This document shows positions 45,301 through 56,877 of a DNA stretch of 64,000 bases, in pieces; position 1 is the first letter of the stretch; every line of letters starts with the position of its first letter. This stretch comes from Micractinium sp. NFX-FRZ (lineage: Eukaryota; Chlorophyta; Trebouxiophyceae; Chlorellales; Chlorellaceae). Location: NCBI GenBank assembly GCA_029339195.1, contig JAPTJF010000285.1, forward strand, positions 1 through 64,000, read 5' to 3'. Made by a program: the position numbers and the translations under genes. Under the pieces are notes generated by a model, which had not been told where the DNA came from, did no database searches, and saw only the letters and a list, made by a program, of their open reading frames with translations.

Positions 45301-48300
45301 TTTCATATAGAGTCCCCTGCCTGGGACGCACGCGAAGAGTGGGGGGGGCCTAATCTGACGCACGTTTGATGGCCGCCTGCAGGCCCTGTCAAGCGCCTGG
45401 AGGCAAGCGAGGGTCTACAATGCGCCTCAATCCATGCACGTCTTCGTCTGACGCGCGTTTCAATGTTGCTATTCCACGTCTGGTGTGCAGGCCCTGCTGC
45501 AGCGCCTGGAGGCGCGTGTGGGCGTGAAGGGCGTGTCTGCCGGCTGCTGCGCAGGCCTGCTGCGCCGCCTCTTCCCGCGCACCCCTGCCGGTCGCCCCCT
45601 GGAGCGCTACCCCCCTCGCATCTTCATGTGCGCCTACATGATCCTGGCGCACCCAGGTGCGCGGCCTGGTCGGTTGATCAGGGTGTCGGGTGGTCAGGGT
45701 AGCCGGTTGTCGTGAAATGACATGCACGTGCTGGGCTGGATGCCGGCCCCTTTCCGCTGTTTCCTGGTTGGGTGACCAGGGTAGCGTGCGCTGGGCTGGA
45801 TGCCCGCCCCTTCCCTCTGCCTCACCCAGAGGGAGGCAGCTGAGAGATTGTTGAGGTGTTTGTGTGAGTGGCAAACTGAGGCGGGGAAACTGTGGAGGTT
45901 GCCCCCTCGCATTGTCCTGTGCTTTTTTGATTGTGGCGCGCCCGGGTCTGCAGGTGCCTTCGTGTAGTTGCTCTGGCTGTACCTTAGTTCAAGCATCTTG
46001 ATCTCTCCAGCCTCGATATAGTGTGTGGTATGTCCGCTCTCCATTGCTCTCCCTCCCCCCTGTGTCCTTTGGTGCAGACGTGGTGTTCAACGCGCGCGGC
46101 GAGCGCGAGGAGGCGCTCACAGCTGCTGGGCGCGACATGCTGTCTTCCTTTGAGGCGCTGCTGGCGCGGCTGGTGGAGGGGCCGGGCAACGCCACGCCTG
46201 TGGGGGAGGGGTCTGCCGCCCAGGCACCTCTGGCAGACATGCTGCAGGCAAGTTTGGTGTTCCCTCCCTCCTTGTTAGCGCTGTGGCGAGGGGTGGGTTC
46301 CCCATCTCACAGCACCTGCAGTGTCTTGGCGATGCATTGGCGTTTTGTCTCCCTCACCTGGCTCGTGCAGCGCTTTGACAAGGGGTGGGTCGCCTATTTT
46401 CATCTCAAACCACCTGCAGCTTTATTGCTGGTACTAACATTTCTGCCCCACTGTGTGGTCGTGCAGCGCTTTGACGAGGGGTGGGTGGCCTATCTGGAGC
46501 AATTTGTGGCCTGGAAGTCGGCAGATGCAGGTGGGGGCCGCTGCCACAGTTATTCACATTCCTTTGCGTCATTGTCTGCTACAGCTCCGCACATTTCTTT
46601 GTGCTATTGTTTTGGAGGTCGGCAGAGCGAATGAGGGCGCTTGTAATGTTCTTTGTGTCACTGTCTATGACGTGCATACACCAGCTGCATGTTGTGGCCT
46701 GGGAATCGGCAGATGCAGGTGGGCAGTAGAAGCCGCGTATCCTCTCAATCATGCCCGCCGTTTTCGTCTGTGTCTTGCACCTTCCGCTTGGCTGCTGACC
46801 TGGGGCATACCTGCTAGGCCCAGTTGCATTGATGTGCTCAGTTGCTTATGTCATACAATGCTTGTGCTTACGTGTGCACACGTTCAAACAATTCCTGCCC
46901 TGCAGCCGGGCTGGAGACGGAGCTCATCCGTGTGGCGGTTGAGCTGGAGCGCAGCCGGCTGGCCAAAGTGGCGCCCACCTCCACGCCCAGGGCCCGCCGC
47001 CTGCGGTCACCAGAAGACCTGCAGGTGGGTGAGGGAGGGGCAGGGGTGGGAATCTAAAGTTTCACAAACCACAGTTCCACCACTATGGCCTGGGGGGGGA
47101 GGGATGCATGGCAAGGGTGGATTCCAAAGCACCACACGAACCACGTTATGTTGACAGCATTTGGCAATCATTCAACACGGGGCAGGGGGTCATGGGCAGC
47201 GCGCCTGGTCAGCAGCGGCCTCGCCTGCCCCATGTGTCTATCTGGCTTCATCGGTTGAATTAATGTCTATCCAGGCCATCGCGCTGGGTAAAGGCAACCT
47301 ACTGCTCTTCGCATCTGCTCCCTCTTTATTGATGACCATTGGGCTGTTCACGTCCCCCCACACTCCACGTGCCATGTCAGCCGGCATTGACAGTGACCTG
47401 CAACTCCACGCCGAGCTCATCCTGCTTAAGTTACAATCTTCTCACTTTGATGCCTTGTTGCAGGCCCTCGCTGCTGGGGTGGACCATGATCTCCAACTGA
47501 TCGCTGAGCGGGTGCGGCGGCTGACGGGCGTCCAGGGCACGGCGCGCCTGGAAGCCGCCCTGGCCGCCGCCCGCGCAGCAGCCGCTGCGGAGGTGGCGGC
47601 GCTGCAGCGGGAGGCCGCCTCGGCTTCGGGCAGCGATGCAGAGCCCGCAGAACTGGCCAGGTGAGGAATGGGGAGGAAAATTGTACAGGAGGAGATGTGC
47701 CGGGTGTATACAAACAGCTTAGCTGGCAGCCTATGCCGCAGTGGTAGGCGGCCTACGTTACGGGCAGCCCGCAGAGCAAGTGGCGGTTGCGGACTTTGCC
47801 AGCTGGGGGCATGAGTTCGAGATGCTGGGATACACCAGGCATTGCCTTGTGCTTCTTTGCCTGCAGAGTGCGCCTCTGTGCCATTCTGTCCGGCACACAC
47901 GTGCCCCACAGCGCTTGATTTTTGCATCCTACTGGATTGCATCCCACTAGAAGCTGACACCGCTGTTGTTTTCTGGTGTCTTCGATCCCTGCCAGGTCCC
48001 CCAGCGCGTCACCCATCAAGAAGGCGCAGCGCAGCTTTGGGCAGTACAGCGGCGCCGACGGCACTGGCATGCCCGAGGCCCCGGCCCAGTTGTCAAGGTG
48101 TGGGGGCCAGGAGAGATGGGGAAGGCCAGGGACACGTGTGTGTGTAGGAAACTTGCATGCAGCAGGGACCCGTGTGTGTGGAGGGGAAACTGCCTGCAGC
48201 AGGAGTTGGTTATGGCCTATAGAGGCCAACCGAGGCCAAGCTGCACCTACCTGTGCTCACACCAGTGCTCGAGTGCTCACACGAGTTCGCTCCCGTGTCA

Positions 48301-51300
48301 TGCCAGCTCCTCTGCGTCCAGGCATGCTGCCTCCTGCTCTAGCTACGCTACTGTTGTCGTCACAAATACTCTCTGTGCCTTGTCTGTGCGGCAGCGCTTA
48401 AGACCAGGCGTTTACCCTCACCCTATCTTGTGATTGCATCTGCTTTGCCTGCAGGAGCAGCAGCGCCATGTCTGTGTCCTCCTCGGCATCCTCTGCCACC
48501 CTGGCGGGCGCCCCGCTGCCTCCTGCTGTCGACATGGACGCAGCGCTGAGTCAGCAAGCCAACCTGGCGCTGATGTGGCACCTGCTGTACGACCCGCAGT
48601 GGCAGGTGTGTGCTTGTTCTATCAGGAACAAAAGGGGCGATCAGGCTCTGCGTAGGTGGCAGCACCACTATCAGCACCGGGATTGCCTCAGCTGTACGAC
48701 CCGCTGGCAAAGAGGTTGCACGATGGCGACGCGATGTCTAGGACGGCCTGGGAAGGTGGAAGATTTTGTTATGGCCAAACAAATGTGTGCACAGCCTGCT
48801 TGACTGGCGAGCACCAGGCAGAATGCCTTCCCACAGTCAAACTGAACTGGCTCGCCACGCCCTTCCCCTCCCCTGCAGCTGCCCACCACTGAACTGGAAG
48901 CTGCCTGGAGCGACGCCCTGGGGGAGACCGACCCCATGAGCGAGGCGCCGCCCTCCCCAGAGGATCTGGCAGCTGCGGCAGATCAGCGCCAGGTGGCGCT
49001 GCTGGTGCAGCAGCGGGTGAAGCGCATCGCCGAGCGCGCCTTCTGGGACTCTGTGGGCGAGCGCCTGCTGAGCACCGGCAGCGAGGCTTCTCAGGGGGCA
49101 GAGCCCCGAGCCCAGAGCGACGCCGCAGGCGCGGTGGAGCAGGTGGCGGGGCTGCTGGGCGAGGTGGGCGCACAGCTGGCAGAGGTGCTGCCCGCCGGCA
49201 GCGCGGCGGCCCAGGAAGTTGCGGAGAAGCTGGACAGCCGGCTGCTGCTCAGAGAGCTGATGCTGCCCTCACGCGATGGCCTGAATGCGCCGGCACTGTT
49301 GGGCCTGCTGGAGTGGTGCGCTGGCCTGCTGGCCCGCTACGGTGCCCCCGCCCGTGACACTGCCGCAGCCGCAGGACAGGCAGCGGTGCGCGCGCAGCTG
49401 GCGGCCGCAGGGGCCGACGCCGGCGCGGCGGGCGCGGCGGCTGTGCGTGCGCTGCGCCTGCTGGCTGTGCAGCTCAAGATGCTGCGGGTGGATGCAGGTG
49501 GGTGGGTGGGCGCCTAACAGGCTGGTTGAGACTGTGGACATGCGAGCTGGTTGTTCGTTCGCAGCAGTTGCACCATCTGCCATGTGTCTACACTCACGCA
49601 GCGCCAGGGAGGCAGCAGAGTAATTCTCGCAGTTGCCTGCACTGCATCTCAGCCCCCCTGACCATCCCTGCTCATCTTGCTGATGCTTGTATCCCTGTCC
49701 CTCTCCCGCCTTTTGCCCTCGCAGCCAACGCGCACCTGCGGCTGCTCTCAACCCAGCTTCACTCTGACGGCGCGGCTGCCTACGCCACTCTCAAGTATGA
49801 AGCCATGCTTGGCAGCCCTGCCAGCTACGAAGAGGCGGAGCAGCTGGGCTCGTGGATGCCGCACACGCGCGCCTGGCTGGCGGCAGCCTCCGGGCAGCTG
49901 CCCCACGTGGAGCAGCTGGCAGCGCTGAGTGGTACTGCCGGTACTGCTTCTGCCTCTGGCAGCAGGGCCAGCGCCCAGGCGCAGCCCCTGCCCGGCCAGC
50001 AGGCGCTGCCGCAGCTGCGCACAGGCCTGCGTGCCTCTGCCAGCAACGGCGGCAGCTCCTCTGCCCAGGGGCGGCAGCGGATGGTACTGCAGGCGCCAGT
50101 TGAGGCGCGCAGCTGGCGGGGCCTGGTCCGCCTGGGGCTGGTGCAGCTCGTGTCAGGTGAGAGAGGGACAGGTGATGAGATGAGGAGATGCGGAGATGCG
50201 GGGCCATTGTGCATGCAGTGCAGGCTCTTGCTTTTCTCATGCATATTGCTTTTGTCTAAACGCGAACACTCACGCCCCGCGAACCGTTGTCCACCGCTTA
50301 CCTGGCCGTGCAGGAGAGGGCACCATTGGGCGGCTGCCCCTGCCCGAGACGCTGCGCCTGGACGCCACCCGCCTGCATGCCAGCCAGGTAGGGGGGAAGC
50401 AGAGGCGGCAGCAGCGATGGGAAAGCAGTCTCAAGGCGAAGGGTGCTCATCACTTGGCAGATGTGCTCAACCCTCACAAGTGTTCCTCCTGCATGCCTGT
50501 TATGTGATGCACCCGTGTTCCACCACCAAACTGGGAAGCGCCAGACTATTCACCAATTTCCTGCCTGCTGTGATTAGGGCTCTTCACAGCGCCCGCCGAT
50601 GCTCGGTCCTGTTGATGTAAGCAAGCAATCGTTCTTCCTTGTGTCCTCCCTGTGCTGTGCAGGGCGAGTTCCAGCGCCTGCTTGTGCTGACCATCTCGCT
50701 GCTGCTGGTGCGGCAGGGCGCCAACGCGTCCGGCAAGGTGCTCACCGCTGCTGACGTGGCGGCCGCCAAGCGCCGCCTGGCGGCCCTGCTTGCCGACCCC
50801 GGGATGCGTCTGCCCGACCTGGCGGCAGAGTGCTGCCGCCTGTCAGGAGGGGAGGCCAGCGCTGCCCGGGAGCAGGCGGTGCAGGACTCGATCCACCGCA
50901 TGCTCAGCCGCAGCAGCGGCGCCATGAAGGTGTGCACCGTTGCCTGCTGCATGGATAGCTAAATGCCCCAGCAGCGTCGGGTGGTTGAGCACTGCATGCA
51001 TGCTCAATGAGCTTGCTAATGAGGGCATGCGGAGTGCCCGCGGGGTGGGAGTTTGGGAACTGTTGTCCTGCAAGTCCTGCAGAGTCCATGTTTCGACCCT
51101 CCAAAACACGTGCTTGGTGCTTGATTTCAACTCTACTTCAACCCAGGCGTGTACCAGGTTGCAATGCCTGTTCGAGCCTTGAATGTTCACGCCGCATCCC
51201 TGCCCCTTGCAGGCGCTCACCTCTGGAGTCACCTCTGCTCTGCTGGCGCTGCTGCTGGTTGGGCCCGACAGCGGGCACGCGCAAGAGCAGGCAGCACTTG

Positions 51301-51663
51301 CCCTCAGGTGCGCTCCCAGTGCTGTTGCTGGTGCTGAGGTTGGCCTGGCTGCATGCGTGCGTTTTGAACCCATTGACCTCTGCACACGTGACTAGACCAC
51401 CACACTCGACCATGGCCCCAAGCTGCTGTAGTGCTGCTGTAGTGCCGCGGCGCTGGTGAGACAGGTCCCCGACCCACCCCACTTGCACAGCGATCATCAC
51501 AGCTTACCAAGCTTGCCTCGTGCTTCCACACTGCAGGCGCTGCGGCGCTGGTGACCTGGCGCATGAGGCCGCTGAGCTGGCACGCCAGCTGGCTGCAGTG
51601 GCCGCCGTCAGCGAGGCTGTCTGCGCTCCCTGGTACCAGCGCCTGAGCAGCGACCTGCTGTGA
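42337..51663 (+). CDS. T-complex protein 11 (TCP11)-like protein
   Basis: A 1,269-residue protein from twenty phase-consistent exons: 42337-42444, 42665-42751, 43177-43257, 43420-43661, 43979-44185, 44382-44540, 44843-45185, 45491-45656, 46078-46247, 46467-46530, 46906-47024, 47464-47660, 47996-48097, 48455-48605, 48879-49497, 49725-50156, 50314-50387, 50663-50929, 51213-51307, 51537-51663. Like plant TCP11 proteins it starts with a basic motif and IETILTKLEAAETRR, then long charged coiled coil to about residue 240, a Ser/Pro-rich linker, and the TCP11 domain (FMCAYMILAHPDVVFNARGE, FEALLARL, RFDEGWVAYLEQFVAWK, LMWHLLYDPQWQ, ANAHLRLLSTQL, WYQRLSSDLL). Animal TCP11 acts in sperm signalling; plant roles are poorly known. 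Intron 9 uses a GC donor (46248). Many introns hold copies of exon edges. Confidence 0.87.
43694..43792 (+). repeat. two intronic echoes of a TCP11-like exon end
   Basis: The end of exon 4 (43631-43664, with its donor) is echoed at 43694-43720 and again at 43761-43792, the second matching at about 26 of 32 positions. Confidence 0.75.
45377..45404 (+). repeat. intronic echo of a TCP11-like exon start
   Basis: Resembles 45485-45512, the acceptor and first codons of exon 8 (CAGGCCCTGNNNAGCGCCTGGAGG in both). Confidence 0.7.
46364..46398 (+). repeat. near-identical upstream copy of exon 10 start; possible alternative exon
   Basis: Matches 46460-46494 at about 32 of 35 positions, including the GTGCAG acceptor. 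It encodes RFDKGWVAY against RFDEGWVAY in the assigned exon and stays open until 46634. A weaker third copy lies near 46276. Confidence 0.85.
46691..46723 (+). repeat. intronic echo of the end of exon 10
   Basis: Matches 46504-46535, with one inserted base: GTGGCCTGGNAATCGGCAGATG-type sequence followed by the same CAG|GTGGG donor. Confidence 0.85.
47380..47422 (+). repeat. intronic echo of exon 12 start
   Basis: Aligns with 47470-47515; the frames read AGIDSDLQLHAELI and AGVDHDLQLIAERV. A further partial copy of the exon's first bases lies at 47275-47292. Confidence 0.75.
48689..48709 (+). repeat. intronic echo of the end of exon 14
   Basis: Shares the exact 14-base core GCTGTACGACCCGC with 48585-48598, the exon end that encodes LLYDPQWQ. 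Confidence 0.65.
51439..51461 (+). repeat. intronic echo of the last TCP11-like exon start
   Basis: Resembles 51534-51556 (GGCGCTGCGGCGCTGGTGA), including the GCGGCGCTGGTGA core. Confidence 0.65.
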
Positions 51664-52201
51664 GGCTTGCACCCATGTCCCTTAGAAGCTGTTGTCCAAT
51701 CTGCCTCTCCCGAAAAAGTGGGCGCTCCCTGATTCGCTCACAAACTAGCCCAGTCTAGTCCGGTCTTGCCTAGGTAACTCATCCCACCATGACTTTCTTA
51801 CACTGACTTGGCCAAAGTGGAAGGTTAACTGTGAACGCTTCCACCCGCTACACCCAACAAGTGGATATGCAGGTGCATCTCCGCTTCCTCAAACTGATGT
51901 TCACCCTGTCTGCCAATTCAAGTGGGCATGAAGGCAGTGTTCCTTCATGAACTGTATTGTCCTTTCATTTGACTCCCTGCCATCCCTAACTGCCATTTCT
52001 AAACATGATCTGGCTTCCCTGCCCGTTTCCTTCGTCCCCTCGCTTGCCATGCCCCGTGTACAATCTCCACTGCCCTGTTGTACCTCCCGCCAGCCACATC
52101 ATGTCACAGCCGTAATTCATGACAGCTGTACTTTGTGCCAGCTGCGCTTCGCGACACCCATTCAATGTTGTTGTACAGATCTGATGCCCTTGCCATCCAC
52201 A

Positions 52202-52206
52202 TGTAA
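52202..52206 (+). terminator. TGTAA poly(A) signal for the TCP11-like gene
   Basis: TGTAA on the plus strand, 538 bases after the TCP11-like stop. Confidence 0.45.
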
Positions 52207-52243
52207 CATTAAGATTATGATAAACTGCCAGGCAGAGGCCGCT

Positions 52244-52248
52244 TTACA
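52244..52248 (-). terminator. TGTAA poly(A) signal for the ethanolamine kinase gene
   Basis: TTACA on the plus strand is TGTAA on the minus strand, 427 bases after the kinase stop. Confidence 0.45.
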
Positions 52249-52675
52249 GCTGGTCACATCAGTCTGTGCGGCGGTGGCATACAGTAAGGGTGTTACCGGC
52301 CATGCTCAACCTTGTTATGTACACCAGAGCTCTTCGATAATCAATCAGTCAACCCTCCAGGCCTCTCGACTCAGCCCAGATTTACCAGGGGCCGACAGAA
52401 AGCGCAGGCCTGCTACCGCCATGCTACTGCCGTTGCGCTGCGCTAATCTGCCGTGTCCACCGCACGCCGACATAGCGGCAATCTGCAACGCACACACCCG
52501 AAGCCACTCTCACTGCAGCTGACTTTGGCGGCAGCCGGCACAGATGATGCAGGACAACATATGCAAGCAGCCCTGACAACCGTGAATGGGCAAGTTTGCC
52601 CCTGATGTCCTATGCCAGCTTAGTGATAACATGATGGAGCAGACAGGTCAGGACTTCAGCGGCTTTGAAGAAGGG

Positions 52676-55600
52676 CTAGGCGGCGAAGGCCATGGCTGCC
52701 TGTGCAAGGAACTCGTCTCTGCGCCGGAAGTACTCGCCCCACCGCAGCTTGGCATAGGAGAGATAGTCAAAGTCGATGCTGCTCCACTTGGCCTGCACGT
52801 ATAGCATGGGAGGCGTGCTATACTTCGATGTCAAGTGTGTGCATTAATGTCAAGAAATGAGGCACATGTGTGAATGCCAAGCAGAGAAAGTCGCTGCTGC
52901 TCTACTGGTCTGCCGGGGGAGGGAGTTCCATCTGTTCCGGTACTGGTGTAAAGCAGGTGTCTCTCCTCAGCATCAGGCTCCCTTTAGAGCAGCACGACAT
53001 GCAGCCACAGCAGCCGCAATTTGCAGCAGCTAAGGGATGCAAATTTACCGTACTGATGAGACAGCAGCAGCAGCAGCCCACCCACCTGCAGCAGGCTCCA
53101 GGTGCCCCAGTACTGGTGCGCTGCCAGGGCATACACATTGGCCTCTGCCATGCACCGCGCCAGCAGTGCTTGATCCTGCAACGTTATAGCCGGCGGACGG
53201 ATGAAAGGAAAGGCTTATGCAATGGTGCGCAGTGCGCCGAACTTCACGAATGTCAACCCAATGCTTGGGGTGATTTTGAAGTTGGAGCAGGAGGTGCATG
53301 GCATAAGGCGAGTTTCAAGGCAATGCAGGAGTTGAGATGCCTGGCATCTTCATGTTGCAAGCGATAAACTAGGGGAAAAGTACTTCACTTCATGCACGCG
53401 ATGGATTGCAAGTGCTGCAAAATGTCACGACGCCCGAACTGAGCACTAATGCCCAATATGAGTTGCAAAGCACTGCACCCCTGCAGCATCCTGCACACAG
53501 GCAGTGCCACTGTGCTGCAGCTTCAGTGCCACTGTGCTGCAGCCTCCACCCCTTGTGCACCCGCCCCACGCTGTGGTGACAAGCTACTGTTTCTTTACTC
53601 ACCACAGCCGCCGCGCTGCTGCTTGCGTCATCCCCGCCGCTGGGCCCCGTTGCTGTCAGGTAATGGCGGATGAACAGCTCTGCTGCCTGCTGCCCTGGGT
53701 ACCGGGTGTAGTCGCACTCAAACCCTGCGTACCTGCACAGCACAGGGTTTAGTTAGCTTGATTGGGTTTAAGCTAGACTGCAATGACCAGTCACTTGGAG
53801 CCAGCGAAGCCCCAGTCACAGCCCCAGTCATAGCCTGAGCCATGACCCCGCTTACTCATAGATGTTTCGCCTGAGCTAGAGTTCCAATTGAAAATCCACA
53901 TGAGCCCCTCAGATGCTTGCCAAACTCACTCGCAGAAATGGTTGCCCCAGTCGAACCCGCGTGGCGCCCAGTCAGCGTACTCGAAGTCGATAAATGTCAT
54001 CACTGCCCGCTGCTGCCTGGCTGCCTGGCTGGCGCCTGCCGCTGCCGCCTCTGCTGCCGCCTCTGCTGCTCCTGCTGATGCATCGGCCGCCGGAAGCGGC
54101 ACCATCACATTGCCTGCGCAGCCAGCGGAAGTATTTTTTATATATTTGTAGTGATACTTTGATTACTTATTTACTTATTCACCTTGCTCCAGGCTGCACG
54201 TTGATCCGGCTTTTCATTTGAGCTTCGCCGCTGCCTGAAGCATGCCAAGGTGAAGTTCAAGGCCACGCACATTAGGGAAGCCAAAGAAAACACAGCAGCG
54301 GCAGCCCGCACCTGACAGCAGGTCATTGTGTGAGAAGACCAGGGGCGATTGTGCAGGGGCGGCCGCTGCCTCCACCCGCTGCACCTCTTGCCGGAGCGCC
54401 GCAAAGTCAAATGTCTGGAACAGCTCCTGCTTCTGCAGCCAGGAAGCAGCATCATGTGTGGGCAATGCATGCAGGCTGCAATGTCAAGCATCTCAACAGC
54501 ATTGTTCTTACAGGCTTAAAGCGTGTGTTGCTTTGACCAGGATGCAACATTATGCGTGCCCCCCCCGGTCTGCTTCTGCAGGCTCTGATGGCCCAGTGGG
54601 TGCTTCTTGCAGCACTGGACCAACCATGTCATGATACATACGTCACACGCTCTGCATCACCTGCAAGCCCAACCTTTCTGCACTTGTCGGCCCTCAACTC
54701 TGCATTCTTCGCCAGTTCTGGTCTAAGAAACAATCTTTCTTTTGCCCTGACCGCACCTGCGAGTCCTCAAAGCTGAACTTCTCCGCCACGTCCAGCCACT
54801 CATGAATGCGGCCAAAGGGGGTCAGCCCCTCCTTGTCCCCCTGAAATGAGAACATTGAAGTGGATGTGAAGTGAAAATTGACGACCCGTGGCCACTCGCA
54901 GATGCACCCACCAAGGTTCCACTCCTCCTTCTCCCCTACCAAAATGCGGTGAACTGTGCTTTCCCTTTTGGTCAAGCCGGTGGCGGTCCCAGGTGCGTAA
55001 AGCAGCTTGAGGCAGGGCAGCTTGACAGACTAACAGCAGCAGGCCTGTGCGCCCACCACGCACTCCTGCTGTTGTGGGGGCAGGCGCGCACCTGGGGAGG
55101 GATGTCGTGGAAGTGCCGCAGGGTGGCAGCAATGGCTGGCACAAAGTCTGGGGAGGCCATCTCCTCGGGCTGCACGGAACACAAAGAAAGACAGACAGAT
55201 AACAAAGCACGGAGTCGGCACATAAACAAAGACAGACTGGAACAGGCAAGGAGTTGGTGCATGAACAAACAGACAAACACAGAAACAAAGCAAGGACTTG
55301 GTGCGTTAAATGAGCACTCCTCCGCCATCTCCTTGTGCTGCTTTGCACAGACAGGAAAATGGAGGCAACCGGTAGTCTGTGGCTGCAACAGCTGCAGTCA
55401 GGTCAAAGCAAAGCATGAGTCCCACCTTGAGAGAGCGCATGGGCAGGTACTCCTCAATCCGCCCGTTGCCAAACGTCGCCAGCACCTGTCCAACCAGGGG
55501 AGCAGAAGCAATGCGGGGAGGTATTGGTTGGAAGGCCTCTGCTCACTGCTGGCTGAAGGGGTGCAGAGTGGCTGATGTGAATGCCACAGTGGGCAGTCGC

Positions 55601-56216
55601 AATCCAAGCCATCTGGCGGTTGGCTGAGGCTGCCAGGGGGCGCTGGGCAGATGACGTCAGCTTGATCAAGCTCAGCTCACCCACAACTAGTGCCCCTCAC
55701 CCCCCAATCCATTAGCCGCCTCAGTACTCTACTTTAATCTGTATAGGCCCAGACCAGGACTCCTGCCCAGGCGCTTACCTGCGGCCCGAAGCCGTGCTCA
55801 TGCACCAGCCGCATCAGCACCAGCTCCCGCTCCCTGTCGATAAAGTTCTCAGTGTTGTCGCCATACACTCGGAACGCCACCTTGCTGGGTGCTGCCCCGA
55901 CGGTGCAAGCTACGCTGTACAGCGCATTGGAGATGCCGCCAGCAATGAGGCCGATGGACATGTCGGCGTCGGCGGCACCTGCCCAGCCAGGCAACACCTG
56001 GCGGCAGGCGGCTTTGATGGAGGCATGCAGCTGCTCCTCGGGCGCATGGCCGTCAACAGTGAGGTCTGGGGCGTGCTGGAAAGGGCGAAATGTGGAGCAC
56101 GGCATGTGAGGCAGGCGTGGTGCGGTGTGCTGGACGAAGGGAGGAGATGGCGGCGGCAATGCTAGGGCAGCGGCGGCGGTGACAGAGGCGGCCAGTGCCC
56201 AAGCCACGTGCAACAT
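52676..56216 (-). CDS. ethanolamine kinase (choline/ethanolamine kinase family)
   Basis: Phosphorylates ethanolamine with ATP, the first step of the CDP-ethanolamine route to phosphatidylethanolamine. Nine phase-consistent exons give 433 residues: 55779-56216, 55426-55485, 55092-55169, 54757-54840, 54312-54432, 53930-54113, 53603-53732, 53086-53175, 52676-52792. Motifs: GGISNALYSV and VAFRVYGDNTENFIDRE in the N lobe, GFGPQVLATFGNGRIEEYLP, the catalytic VFSHNDLLSGNVMV, the metal-binding TFIDFEYADWAPRGFDWGNH followed by FCEYAGFECDYT, and NVYALAAHQYWGTWSLLQ with IDFDYLSYAKLR near the end. The spacing favours ethanolamine over choline kinases, though both are one family. The first exon gives a hydrophobic N-terminus (AWALAASVTAAAALAL); a second Met at 56105 would remove it, so the start is uncertain. 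An Ala-rich insert interrupts the C lobe after NVMVPLP. Confidence 0.92.
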
Positions 56217-56877
56217 CGCTGATCACAGATAACACAGGAGCAGGTTACTAAGTAGTTTGGCAAGCTCCCGCGGCTCCAGCGGCTCGCTATTCTGCGCACC
56301 ATTTTGGACGGGCCCCTAAGAGTGGCTGCTCCCTCTCCGGGCACGTTTGAGTTAGCCTGGACAATCAGCTAGGCCGCGTGGAAACTAGCTGCAGGCCGCC
56401 AGCTGAGGGCCGTCCAAGCAAGATGGCAGGTGCAAGTGCGGGCGGGCGGGCCTTCACGGCGAAACAATTGGTTGGGACAGCCGGGTTTTGTGTGTTGTGT
56501 TGCAGGCTGAACAGCAAGAAGGGACTGGACCCTCATCCTCCAGTGGGTGACCATCTCCACCCTCCCGCCACCGCTGCCGCCGCCCCGCTGGCGTTCCGCA
56601 TTGGCAGCTTGAAAAATTACATCACATGTGGTGTAAACGTACAGTGGAAGCCTCCGAGCAATGCAACTGTTTGTGTGCATCTTGTCCTTGCAATTCAAGA
56701 GTCAGCAAGTGCCGGCTGGCGAAAGCGGCAACCGCCTCTCATCGTTGCTGCACCCACCCTGTCATGTACTGAGGAGCGCCAGCATGCGGCGGGTCGCAGC
56801 GTCTCATGCGGCACAGCTGCACGGAACTCGGCAGAAGATGCTCGTTTTGGCCCAAGGCTTAGCATTCTGATTGATGA
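56217..56877. other. intergenic between RPA1 3' end and kinase start
   Basis: Both flanking genes are on the minus strand. The region holds the RPA1 3' UTR with a TGTAA at 56617-56621 and the kinase promoter. No exon chain is seen. Confidence 0.5.
56617..56621 (-). terminator. TGTAA poly(A) signal for RPA1
   Basis: TTACA on the plus strand, 256 bases past the RPA1 stop on the minus strand. Confidence 0.5.

Larger units (their letters stand above)
51664..52675. other. convergent 3' region, TCP11-like / ethanolamine kinase
   Basis: About 1 kb of non-coding DNA, more AT-rich than the surroundings. It holds one TGTAA in each orientation, 38 bases apart. A plus-strand open frame at 51947-52522 has no recognisable domain. 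Confidence 0.55.

Noticed and set aside
51947..52522. Plus-strand open frame of 191 codons after the TCP11-like gene
   Set aside because: No domain, lies between the opposed poly(A) signals of two convergent genes, and has the more AT-rich composition of non-coding DNA here.
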